From positions 23,499,190 through 23,563,189 of the forward strand of contig CM068553.1 in the NCBI GenBank assembly GCA_035048495.1: a stretch of 64,000 nt of DNA. The letters are read 5' to 3'. Below are positions 43,550 to 53,614 of this stretch, one piece after another. Source of the DNA: Euptelea pleiosperma (lineage: Eukaryota > Streptophyta > Magnoliopsida > Ranunculales > Eupteleaceae). The position numbers and the translations under genes are program-made. Under the pieces are notes generated by a model. The model saw only the letters and a list, made by a program, of their open reading frames with translations. It did not search any database and was not told the DNA's origin. Positions within the stretch are counted from its first letter, which is position 1. The number at the start of each line of letters is the position of its first letter.

Positions 43550-44490
43550 GTTGCTGCCTCTACCATTTGAAGACTGGAATATTGTTAACTGACGACAGCA
43601 TCAAGAAACTTGATGACGGCATCATTTTCATAATTGATGACAGAGAAGAGAAAAAAAAATTGCAGAAAAGTAGCAACAAGGTCACTCACAAGACGGTCAC
43701 ACCAGTAGAAACTTTTGGATAAAACTTTGATGACCGGGCCCTGTCATGGATGGAGAGGACAGCGCAGCAGATCTCGGCATGTGGATTTGTACGACTGACC
43801 ACCTCAGTCTCACCCCACGGACTAGGTGAGTAGTAAACACTCACATGTGTACGTGCGTGGTGGGGCCAAGGTGGCCAGCTGATAAAAATCCACGTGCCAT
43901 GATCTGCTGCCCTGTCATCTCTTTGATGACAGGGCCGTTTTACTCGAAACGTTTGTGAAAAGTAACTAAGCTTTTCTTGCTTTTGCTTAGTCGTCCGGTC
44001 GTCTACCAAATATTTTTATAACACCACTAACATCTGTCGGAAGAAACCCAGATTCCATATCACCCTATGAAAGAGAAGTTGATAGAAAGCTGGGAATCTC
44101 TTTTTATTTTTTATAGTTTTCTCTACAGCGTGATTTGAACCAGTCGATCCACTCAAAGCGTGAACCACGTGGATGACTTGAAAGTTTCTGAGTCAATATT
44201 CGGACAAAAATATGTTCGGTTGAGGCCATTGACTGTCAAGAGATCTACGGTCCACGAGGCAAGAACTATTTATAAGTTGATGCCTTGTGGGCAGTGGATC
44301 TCTTGAATCCAATGGTCAAAAGCCTCAACCGTATACTTTCCGTGGGATGGTATTTCCCAAACTTGAAACAATTCAATCCATGCCAAAGGATTTCGGGAGT
44401 CTGGTGTTGTTGACGAACGGACGATTCACTTACGTCCATATAAGCCACGTGGAACACTCTTAGGCTGGTTTTTTGTATATATGTTAATTT
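43550..44490. other. Flank of PGG copy 1, repeat remnants
   Basis: Sequence at 43550-43660 matches the upstream region of PGG copy 2 (51130-51230). A piece at 43980-44055 (GTCGTCTACC ... TCTGTCGGAAGAAACCCAG) recurs at 61610-61665. No gene is supported; the minus-strand frame 43686-44009 is not recognised. Confidence 0.5.
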
Positions 44491-44495
44491 ATATA

Positions 44496-46535
44496 TCTAT
44501 ACTATAGGAGAGAAGTGGGCAGCGTCCTTCTCTCTCCTCCACATCATAATGACGTGGCACTCTCCTCATGCAGAGAGTGACATGTCATCAATTGATACTT
44601 TTCTAAGTGCTACATCATCAATTGATATATCTTCTCACCATTATAATTTTCACACATGTTTTATATTAATAAATTCAATTCTCATTAATTAATTTCTAAA
44701 AAATGTCTCCCTCTTTCTAAAACGTCTTTTTCCTTCGTCCTAAAACGTTTTCTCTTTCCATTCCAATCACATCCATTTCATATTCAACTCTCATTAATTA
44801 ATTACGTATCTCATTTGAAACGTCTTTCTCCTTCTTCCTAAAATGTTTCCTCTTTCCATAATTTTCACACATGTTTTATATTAATAAATTTAACTCTCAT
44901 TAATTAATTAATTAATTTCTAAAAAATATCTCCATCTTTCTAAAACGTATCTCTTTTAAAATGTCTTTCTCCTTCCTAAAACATTTCTTCTTTCCATTCC
45001 AATCCCAACTGTTTCATATTCAACTCTCATTAATTAATTATGTCTCTCATTTGAAACGTTTTTCTCCTTCTTCCTAAAACGTTTCCTCTTTCTATTCCAT
45101 TCCAATCCCGTCCGTTTCATATTCAACTCTCATTAATTAATTAATTAATTTCTAACAAATGTTTCATTCTTTCTAAAATGTCTTATTCTTTCTCTCTTTC
45201 CAACACTTATTTCTCTATTTAAACCCATTTGTTCCGTGAGTTGGAAGAGTGGGTGATAGTTGTGAAGTACATGATATCTAGACCCACAATACCTACAACA
45301 TTGTATAATTTCTTTTAGCACTAACATTTTCGCTTACAGGGTAGTCTTGCTTGAGGTGTTATCCGGGCAAATACCTATAACCAAGGCCGAAGAGAAAGGA
45401 GAAGGTAATGTTCATTTCTCGGATAAGATCAAGTATATATTATGATCTCTTGATACAAAAGAACTAAAGGAATTGATGGATCATGTACTGGGATCGAAAA
45501 TATATCAGGGTGCCACATGGGCGGTAGTAGTGGATTGAGTTAAAGACTTGGATGGGACGAGATACCAAAAACATGCTACCCATTTGGAAAGATTTATTTT
45601 CTCTTTTTATTTTTATATTTTATATTTTCTCAAATGGTGGATGAGATGGACATGTACATTGCAACAATTTAGTTTCACTGACCTGATGAATGTATGGGTC
45701 ACTACCCATTGTCAAACTACAACGCACATAAGCCTCATTGGTGATTCTTAATCGTTGGATTTTGATAATTTTTCTATCATGTGCTTGAATGGCTTGAACC
45801 TAGTACTTTTTAATCTATCGAATTTTTCATGAAACCTTTGATGAGAAAAATGCATAAATCCAACGGCTACAAAAATAAAAATAAAAAGAGGTTTTAATAG
45901 ATTTCAACCAAATCGAAGTGTCATAATATGATTTTAATATTTTACCATGGACATTTTAAATTTGTTATAAGAATCTTTCTCCACACATCACATATAGATG
46001 AGCAAGACAAAATTTTGAAATAAATTGCCTAAAAATATAAATTGTCCATATATAGATTAAGTGAGCCTTTATGTAGATGCCACATCATCTTATCTATTAC
46101 TCCACGTTTCATCTCCTCTTCACAATACAATTTTCTCTGCATTTATTTTTAATTTTTGGATGAAAAATAAATTTCTTTATTTATAAATTTATATGAAAAG
46201 AAAATGTCATATTTATTCGGATGGCTTTTGGTCTTCCGTACGTTTCATATCTCTCTATAATCTATTATCTTTCCGTCTTCTTCTCATCCAGATTTATCTC
46301 TTTATTAGATTTAAATATTTTATTCTCCCACGTTTCCTTCCCACTATAAAATTTTTTATTCTTTCTAAATTCTCATCTACATTATATGTGTTTCTAATTT
46401 CTCTTCCTTATACATTACACAACATAAAAGGAACGTTTCTAAATTCTACCTCCGTCTCAATGTTTAAATCTCTTATACACATAATAGGACAATATTTATT
46501 TGTGCCCGTGCTTTAGCACGGGCTTTGATTACTAG
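44496..46535 (+). mobile_element. Non-autonomous Helitron with captured kinase fragment
   Basis: It starts TCTATACTATAGGAG after an A and ends CTAG before a T, the A/T insertion and TC...CTAG termini of plant Helitrons. An 8-bp perfect hairpin GCCCGTGC-TTTA-GCACGGGC (46503-46522) lies 9 bases upstream of CTAG. No Rep or helicase is present in 2040 bp. The left half has three diverged repeats of a TTTATATTAATAAATTCAACTCTCATTAATTAA-like unit (shown in part). Near 45340 it carries a gene fragment. Confidence 0.9.
45340..45538 (+). pseudogene. Captured protein kinase gene fragment inside the Helitron
   Basis: After an intron-like tract ending TTTCGCTTACAG, the frame reads VVLLEVLSGQIPI, as in subdomain IX of receptor-like kinases (usual form FGVVLLEVLTG), followed by a charged segment with KELKELMDHVL. 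A TGA at about 45445 interrupts it. The retained acceptor site indicates capture of genomic DNA and not of a spliced RNA. The parent gene is not in the window. Confidence 0.65.
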
Positions 46536-46734
46536 TCTACCTAAAGATGGATAAACATCAATAGAATCAGTGGTCTTTAAGAATATGCCACGTGTCTCAA
46601 ATTGACGTTGGTGAGCAAAGAGTATAGTGAGTAAAGCTAGACTCCACGGAGACATGGGTTGCTGTTTCAGTCTTTGACGAGTAAATCTTTGATGACCGAG
46701 AATTAGATGACGGACCACAATGAGCAACGTGACA

Positions 46735-47420
46735 GTCCTAGAGACCGGTGACTGTATGGATGTTTGGACATCCCTAGATAGACCTACAAACGAAACGAAA
46801 TATCAGCCTGAGTAGTGATTACCATGGTTTTAAAAACGGCCGTTTAAACGGTAACACCCCAAGCCTGTTTCCGTTTAAACCGTTTAAACCCGTTTTATCG
46901 GTTTTGAAAAAAATGGCCGTTTTTTGGTTTTAACGGCCGTTAAAATCATTTAAACAGCTGTTTAATTTTGAAAAATTTTGTGAAAAAAACGGCCGTTAAA
47001 ACAGTTTAATTCCGTTAAAATCCGTTTAATTTCTGTTAAAATCCGTTAAATTCTTTTTTTTTTTTTAATTTTCAAATTTCAAAATTTGAATTTCAGCCCC
47101 ACTTTTTCCGTTTTTTTCCGTTAAAATCCATTTAATTCCGTTTTTTTTTCATTTTTACCCCTGACCGTTTCAATCTGTTTTAACGGCCGTTTAAACGGTT
47201 TAAACAGTAACGCCCCCAGTCCTTTTAACCGTTAAAACGGCCTCCTTTAAACCTTGGTGATTACTACCGTTGATTGGAGTCCTTTTCATTCATTTATTTT
47301 TAACGGTAGGATTCTAGCATTATACGAGGTATTCTGCTCAAAAGGTTAAAAATCACTATTAGGCTGATCTTTGGTATGTAAGTCCAAGTGATGGGACACG
47401 AGGAATGCTAGACTCCCGGA
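46735..47420. mobile_element. Fold-back repeat copy interrupted by a hAT-like MITE
   Basis: The left part has GGTGACTGTATGGATGTTTGG and TCAGCCTGAGTAGTGATTAC; the right part resumes with GTGATTACTACCGTTG and runs to ATCACTATTAGGCTGATC. The MITE at 46823-47256 lies between duplicated GTGATTAC. Confidence 0.55.
46823..47256. mobile_element. hAT-like MITE built from ACGGCCGTT words, TSD GTGATTAC
   Basis: Ends CATGGTTTTAAA and TTTAAACCTTG are near-inverted. Perfect 8-bp duplications GTGATTAC are at 46815-46822 and 47257-47264. The body repeats ACGGCCGTTAAAA and TCCGTTTAA in both orientations. A second copy is at 59625-60037 and a related one ends at 47992. Confidence 0.8.
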
Positions 47421-47584
47421 ATAATTCACCGGCCCGGGTGACTTCAAACTTTGATGCCTCCCTCCCAAAATGTCTGACAAGTACCCTTGTTAACCACTAA
47501 CCAGGGACTTAACGTGGGTTGGGTTGGGTTAAGGGATTGAGGTACGTGTCTGACATTTTGGGTGGGGAGACTTCAACGTTTGGA

Positions 47585-47680
47585 ATAAAACTTATGTCAC
47601 AATGGATTGCAAAAGCACGTACACCTCAAAGCAAAAGCACATGGGTACGTTGCAAAGAGCACTTGGGCTTCATTGGCTTG
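47585..47680. mobile_element. Small palindromic element, left-truncated
   Basis: The core GCACGTACACC ... AAAGCAAAAGCAC ... TACGTTGCAAAG and the right arm CATTGGCTTGTGATTGTG match the elements at 51680-51797 and 61290-61404. Its left arm is lost. Confidence 0.55.
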
Positions 47681-47694
47681 TGATTGTGTTAAAA

Positions 47695-47992
47695 ATAAAG
47701 GAAAATAACGAAAATAACGGCCGTCGGTATTTTTCCGCTATAACAACCGTTATTTTCTGGAAAATTTTGTGAAAAAAAAATGGCCGTTATTTTCGTTATT
47801 TTCTATTTTTTCCGTCATTTTCCATTTTTGAAATTCAAAATTTGAATTTCAGCGCCATTTTTTTTGTTTTTTTCCGTATTTTCTATTTTTTTTTCATTTT
47901 TTCCCCTGACCATTTTTTTTCGTTATAATGGAAAAAACGGTAACGCCCCCAGTCCGTTATACCGTTATAACGGTCCCCTTTAAACCTTGGTT
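47695..47992. mobile_element. MITE related to 46823-47256, with AACGGCCGTTATTTT words
   Basis: It shares the right end CCCCTTTAAACCTTGG and the phrase GGTAACGCCCCCAGTCCGTT with the other copies but is built on CGTTATTTTC instead of CGTTTAAAC words. The left end is unclear. Confidence 0.5.
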
Positions 47993-48191
47993 TGAATTAT
48001 CGGCCGGGCCCATCGATCCTCGAGATTTCAAACCATGATGCATCGGGGAGATCTCCGATCTCATAGTGCATGTAAGTTTCTTCTGGAGAGTTATTTTACT
48101 CTGTTGGCCACATTTGGAGCACTACCTGCGGCTGCGAGTGGGTTTTAATTTGAAAAGCCAGTAACTTATAATTTATGACTTGATAAAAGAA

Positions 48192-48717
48192 GGGAGCTCA
48201 TATTTGCACACCTCATTTCCTATCCCGCTGGACTCCCAGTCTGGCCGCACCCCAAAAGAGAGATCTCTCTAAAACTTGGCTGACCGTTGACCATCACTGA
48301 CCGCCCACAAAATGAGCCACGTGGAACATTTTTAGAGGATACTGACCGTGTAGACGTTTGGCCAATCTCTAGGTGGACCTACAAACCAAAAATCAACTTG
48401 ATTAGTGATTTCCAAGCGTTGAATGGAGCCATTTTCATGGGTTGAATTAACCGTGGGAATTTGAGCATTATCAACCATTATTTGGGGTACAGATCAAAAG
48501 GTTGGAAATCACTAATCAGGCTAATTTTTTGTTTGTAGGTCAACCTAGGGATTGGCCAAACATCCATACAGTCAGTGTCCTCTAAAAATATACCACATGG
48601 CTCATTTTGTGAGCGGTCACCGGTCAGCCAAGTTTTAGAGAGAGATCTCTCTTTTTGGAGTGTGCCCCGACTAGGAGTCCACCGGGAAAGGAAATGGGGT
48701 GTGCAAATATGCACTCC
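48192..48717. mobile_element. Fold-back MITE with ~220-bp arms, TSD TAAAAGAA
   Basis: The left arm (48192-48420) and right arm (about 48490-48717) are imperfect inverted copies, beginning GGGAGCTCATATTTGCACACC on the left and, on the opposite strand, GGAGTGCATATTTGCACACC on the right. Perfect 8-bp duplications TAAAAGAA are at 48184-48191 and 48718-48725. Length and 8-bp target suggest a hAT-mobilised MITE, though long arms are also Mutator-like. It is the reference copy for a family with at least five members in the window. Confidence 0.8.
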
Positions 48718-49139
48718 TAAAAGAAGAACACTAAAAATCCATAGAGAAGAATAATCCAAGGAATACAAGTTAACTGCAAATTGATACACGGTTAGGCAAC
48801 AACGGTAGTAGCAGCTATACTGGGCATAATGTAGATTGTATAATGTGTGTCAATAAGCGCCAAGGTTCAAAATCTTTATTTTTTATTTTATGATCTGCTG
48901 GTGGCGACGTTGTAGATCCACCATGGGAGCCTCCTGGTAGGAGGTGAGGTTGCCATGCTTGAAGCTTTTGCTGGTCGAACCCCTGTTCATGCCATTCTCT
49001 TCATTTCTGTTTTCTTTAATGGCCGAGAAAGGCTGCCAAATCAGTGAACAGGGGGATAAAAGTGAAATAGGGTTTGAGAGGGGGGAAGAAAAGGCGGGAG
49101 AAAGTGAAGAAAAAATGGAAAAAATTCTTAATTTTTATA

Positions 49140-49287
49140 AACCCCGCTGGTTCGACTCGCCGATCCAACTCGATCGTCGATGCAGCGTGATCCAGTACAC
49201 ACGGTGGATCTTCGTCTCGGGGACCTCCGAGACCGATCCGGATTGTCCGATCCAGACCGGGATCGGCCGATACTTCGAACACTGGTC
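49140..49287. mobile_element. MITE remnant with CGGCCGATCC words
   Basis: GGGATCGGCCGATACTTCGAACACTG at its right end (about 49259-49284) resembles the right end at 50200-50225. Its body repeats GATCC and GATCGG words. The left end is not determined. Confidence 0.4.
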
Positions 49288-49493
49288 GGAGCCCATATTT
49301 CCTTTTTTGGGAGTTTCCAATTGTTACGATCCTAGAGGTTAAGACTTAAACTTTCCACACCTCTATCACCTAGGTGCTTTTGGTGTATTGGTTTGGGTCT
49401 TAACACCAATGAGGATGAAATGGGAAGTTTAAGGAGACAAAGGGAGAGTAGAACCGTTGGTGGTTGTGGCTGTTCTGTGTGCGCGCATGTGTG

Positions 49494-49496
<3 letters not shown>

Positions 49497-49526
<30 letters not shown>
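49497..49526. repeat. (GA)n microsatellite
   Basis: A pure GA dinucleotide run of about 15 units. Confidence 0.95.
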
Positions 49527-49529
<3 letters not shown>

Positions 49530-49989
49530 CAGGTACGGGTTCTATGGGTACTCGATAAACCGCTATCAATGCTAACTGGTCCCGATTTACCTGATCTCTG
49601 AACAAGTTATTTCAGAACTGGACCTGGAAAGACTCAGAACCGAAGTATACGATAAGTTCATTTGATGGCATATTAGCAACTGGATCTACAAGCAAGGGTT
49701 CATGGAAGGGATGCCAATGGACTTTGATGAATATATCCTCAACTCAGTCGGCGATAGATCCCTCACAACACAAAATTAATTGACCTAGAGTTGCAAAATC
49801 CATTTACACTGTCCAATCCACTTTCAACATCCACTCTTGGCATTAAACCTTGGGAGTGATGTAGAAATACAGGTTTAATTTATGACAAACACCCAAGAAA
49901 GAAAAGATGGCAGATATTCAATCTAAAATAAATGTCATTCTATCGACCCTTGTATGTAACAAAAAATGGATTGTCACGCCCCGATTCTA

Positions 49990-50230
49990 GGTCTACCGGA
50001 CCCATAGTTCAAAGTCTCGGCCGATCCTGGTCTCGGCGATCTGGATCGGGATCGGAGCCCACCGATCCGATCCAAACCATGTCAGTCTCGCCGAGTTATC
50101 TATTTTTTGAAGGATTTTCACACCGTCTCAGGGCGAGTTGGCCGATCCGACCGATCCAGCCTCCGATCTGGATCGGGATCGGAGCCCTCCAATCCAGCCT
50201 CCTATACCGAGACTTCGAACATCTGGTCCC
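49990..50230. mobile_element. MITE built from GGATCGG/CCGATCC words
   Basis: Left end CATAGTTCAAAGTCTCGG and right end CCGAGACTTCGAACATCTG are inverted. The phrase CTGGATCGGGATCGGAGCCC occurs twice (near 50041 and 50167). Target duplication not certain. Confidence 0.55.
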
Positions 50231-50495
50231 GTGGTCCGTAACATGGTACCAGATGGGAGGTAATTAAGGTTAAATAAGGTCAATTAATTATGCCATTAAA
50301 GCTCAATCATGCCAAAAACTAGGATTTAGCGGGTTAATCAGTAATACGAGCAGTCTGCACACCAAAAAAACATAAGTAATTATTTTGATGAAAGTATAAA
50401 TAGCACGTACAACATAACAGTAGACAAACTTCAAACTGAGAAATAAGACAAAGGCTACAAATAAGTCTGATATATAGCAGTAACATTTAACATAA

Positions 50496-51049
50496 TTAAC
50501 GAGTGACACCACCAGCCGCAAGACGCTCTTGTTCTTTTCTTACAAACCTCCTCATGTAAAGTTTAGAAGTTCGATCACGCACCTTGATGCGAAAGGAAGT
50601 AAACCCAAGAGAAAGAGGAGGCGAAACAAGGAAAGTTCATTAGGTGTGACCGCGCTCACTGAAGCAACATAAGTACCCAACATTGAATATATGGACATCA
50701 GAACCTCCATTCGATAAGGGAAGCCGAAAGTGAGATATGTGATGAGACTGACAGATGAAAAGAGAGATACAGAGTTAAGACACATGAAAATATAGAACGA
50801 TATTTTAGTGGAACCTAAAATTGACTTTCCAGGGTCACCGCCTCCTTCATCATCCTGCCAAACACTACCGGGAGGGTTTACCCCGGCTTGGAAGGTGACA
50901 GCGGTAATCAGCGTGGCCACGACCAAGATAGCGTTCCGCACGTCGCCTGGTGAATCTCTGTCCACCTTAAACCGAAAGTATTTGAACCATGATTGAGGCT
51001 GAGGATCAGGTTGAGGTTTATGTTGATTTGGGTCATTCTGGGAACCCAT
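50496..51049 (-). pseudogene. PGG-domain membrane protein, copy 2, frameshifted
   Basis: It begins MGSQNDPNQ, a closely similar start to copy 1, and encodes the same Pro-rich segment, PGG domain and four hydrophobic stretches. One base is missing next to 50564 (copy 1 reads GTTTCAGAAG, copy 2 GTTTAGAAG on plus). The frame then ends at 50552 after ELLNFT, losing the basic tail; the tail codons persist out of frame to 50496. The truncated protein of 165 residues keeps all membrane segments, so some function cannot be excluded. TATTTAAA on the minus strand at 51101-51108 matches the promoter position in copy 1. Confidence 0.8.
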
Positions 51050-51279
51050 ATCTATATCTTCAAGAGTCGGTGATACATCAAAGCTTTTGCTTCCAGCGTC
51101 TTTAAATAGAGAAACGATTTAGACTAGTTGTTGCTGCCTCGTGAATTTGAAGTGTCGATGATTGTTGACTGACGACTGCATCAAGAAACTTGATGACGGC
51201 ATCATTTACATTATTGATGATAGAGAAAAAAGCAGGATAGTAATGGACTGCTTGGATGGTTGATAAACACACCAAAAAC

Positions 51280-51670
51280 CACCCTCATTTTTTATCTGCA
51301 TCCCTAACACTTTTTTAGGAGTCAATCTGGCCGTTGGATTCACGAGAACTTTTTTTTGTACTATATCTAACAGCTATAAATTAAATCAACAGTCAAGCTG
51401 ATTTTTGGTGCATGTGTAAATCCACCAAAGGTGGAATAAACAACCAAGGCATCAGTGGGCCTAGTAAAATGCATTAGATAGGGCCATTGTCCCATTGACG
51501 GCACTCGTCGACTGGATAGAAAGTTTGAAACCCGACCTGTAGAAAGAAACTATTTTCGAGCAAGTGTGCACCACGTGGATTGTAAGCACTGGATCTGACC
51601 CACTCCATCCATTGTGACACCTGACCTGATGATCCGCTGGGCCACTCGTGCGACGTCACGCTCAGTACGG
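51280..51670. repeat. Repeat remnant with GGCCGTTGGATTCA motif
   Basis: ACTTTTTTAGGAGTCAATCTGG to AATGCATTAGATAGGG recurs at 61670-61800 and 61915-62090. Ends not determined. No gene. Confidence 0.45.
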
Positions 51671-51679
51671 ATCGCACTA

Positions 51680-51797
51680 AATCACACAATCACAAGCCAA
51701 TGAGTTCTCGGCACCTACACAAGTGCTTTTGCAACGTACCACTGCTTTTGCTTTTAGGTGTACGTGCCGAGAACTCATTGGCTGTGATTGTGTGATT
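51680..51797. mobile_element. Small palindromic element
   Basis: The arms AATCACACAATCACAAGCC and CAATGAGTTCTCGGCAC are repeated inverted at the right (51760-51797) around a core rich in AAGCAAAAGC-type inverted words, so nearly all 118 bp can fold. Two other copies are in the window, one in the opposite orientation. Confidence 0.7.
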
Positions 51798-52018
51798 TGC
51801 AATCCGATTGTGACAGAAGTTTCTCTCGCACTAAAGTAGAGGACGGAGTCTGACAATTAGACCCAGTTAATTTTTTGTGGGCCAGTCTCCTGTCATAGCC
51901 CGCTAGGCAAGTGTCCAGCTAGGCAGCAACCTTGCCCGATAGGACTATTCATGCCAGCGGATACGTTTTTAGTTATATAAATGACAAGTCGTCGTTAACT
52001 GCAACAATTAAAAACTAA

Positions 52019-52380
52019 CACTACAAGAAAATCTACTTATAACGATCGGATTTTAGCGACGGCCGAGTAAAACCGTCGTTAGAATTATATATAGCGACGG
52101 CCATGAACCAGACCGTCGCTACAAGTTTGGATACATTTTAGCAGGCAAAAAAAGGTGGCAAAATTAGTAATCTACAGCGACAGGCAAGGTAAAGCCGTAG
52201 CTATAAGTAGGTGTAGCGACGGCTTTTCCTTGACTGTCGCTATATATAAACCTACACCGAGGGTCAAAATCCGACTGTCGCTGTAAGTAAAATATACCGA
52301 CAGTCCTGACTGTCGGTATATATTACTTATAGCGACGGTCGGATGCTAGCCCTCACTATAGGTCTGTGATATAAAAAAAA
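52019..52380 (+). mobile_element. CACTA element 5' terminus with TAGCGACGG subterminal repeats
   Basis: CACTACAAGAAAATCTACTTATA is a CACTA-type end of a different family from that at 32467. About ten copies of (T)AGCGACGG(C/T) or its complement follow in 360 bp. A matching right end is not in the window. A leader-like stretch with a GTGAGT donor-like site follows near 52571; its frames are not identified. Confidence 0.65.
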
Positions 52381-53614
52381 AATTTTGGTCCGCCTTTTTA
52401 CTTTGCGCGAACAAAAGCCCATTTCTCAACCCGAAAAACCCCTTCTCTACCTGACGTTTCTCCATCTGCTGCTACCGCTACCGCCCTCCTCCCGTCCGTC
52501 GTCAGTTCTCCCGGTGTCTATTGGCTAGCTTACTTCTGGCCATTCGCTGTCCATCTTCGATCCACACGTCAGGTGAGTTTTTATGGTTTTGTTTCTCTGA
52601 TATGCACGATTTTTGTTACTCACCGCTATCATCTTGCCCCACTGATCGCATGGCTGTTTATCGCATCCCTTGGTGGATATATACACCCAAAATCACCTTG
52701 ATTGGTAATCTGTGCTCTCATTAACAGGTATTTTATCAATTTCTCCTCTTCTCCATGGACACTTTAGGCATTTCCCCCCTCTATTTCTCCTGATTCTGTG
52801 GTCGGGCAAGCTACCAATCTTTGTTTCCAATTTTCTAGGGTTTGCATTTGAATTTATTTTTTTGTTTCGAGCGAGTTCGTCTAGTCGAATCTCTGGTTTG
52901 TTTCTCTTTTACTGCGAATCCAGGCCAGATACTCAAACATCCACTGCTGCTCTATATTCTGCTACTAGTATTCATCTGCCGGCGCCGCTCCCCAAAGGTG
53001 AGATTTCTCTCCCCTAAACCCTAACTCCTTATTCTCCTCCCTCCTCTTTTTCCTCCACGCTGACCGTATGGATGTTTGGCCAATCCGTAGGTGGGCCTAT
53101 AAACCAAACATCAGTCTGATTAGTGGTTTCAAACATCGTCATTCACCTCTCTATTTGCTTCTTCCTCATTAATGCTTTTTGTCCCTTTTGTATGTATTTG
53201 TGTTCTGGGTCCTTGTAGAAAAATTACTATTGTAGTTGTAATTGATGATTAGTTAGTTGTTAGTCTCGCCTAAAATCTATATCATGGAATTTGAATGTTT
53301 TTTTTTATATACAATAAAGATACTGAAAGCACTGGTTTCAACATATCACCTGAGGAAATTTATACCTCTGTTTGGTTTTCTATCACCTGAGGAAATTTAT
53401 ACCTCTTGTGTTCTTTCATATACAATTTTGTCCTTCCCTCTTTACATTTTCTCGTTTTCTAGACCTCTTACGTTAATTTCTTTAAAAAACATAGTTAGAA
53501 AATTTTGTTTTATTTAAATCCTTGCTTCTTAAGTGACTATTTGGAAGGATTTTCATCTTCAAATTTGAATCACTGTGAAAAGGTCCTTATTAATGACTAG
53601 TTGGCATGAGTGAC
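52381..53614 (+). other. Sequence downstream of the CACTA terminus, no supported gene
   Basis: CT-rich leader-like DNA to 53040, a short fragment of the fold-back family near 53060-53130 (GACCGTATGGATGTTTGGCC), then A/T-rich sequence. Frames at 52521-53517 are not recognised. Confidence 0.4.
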
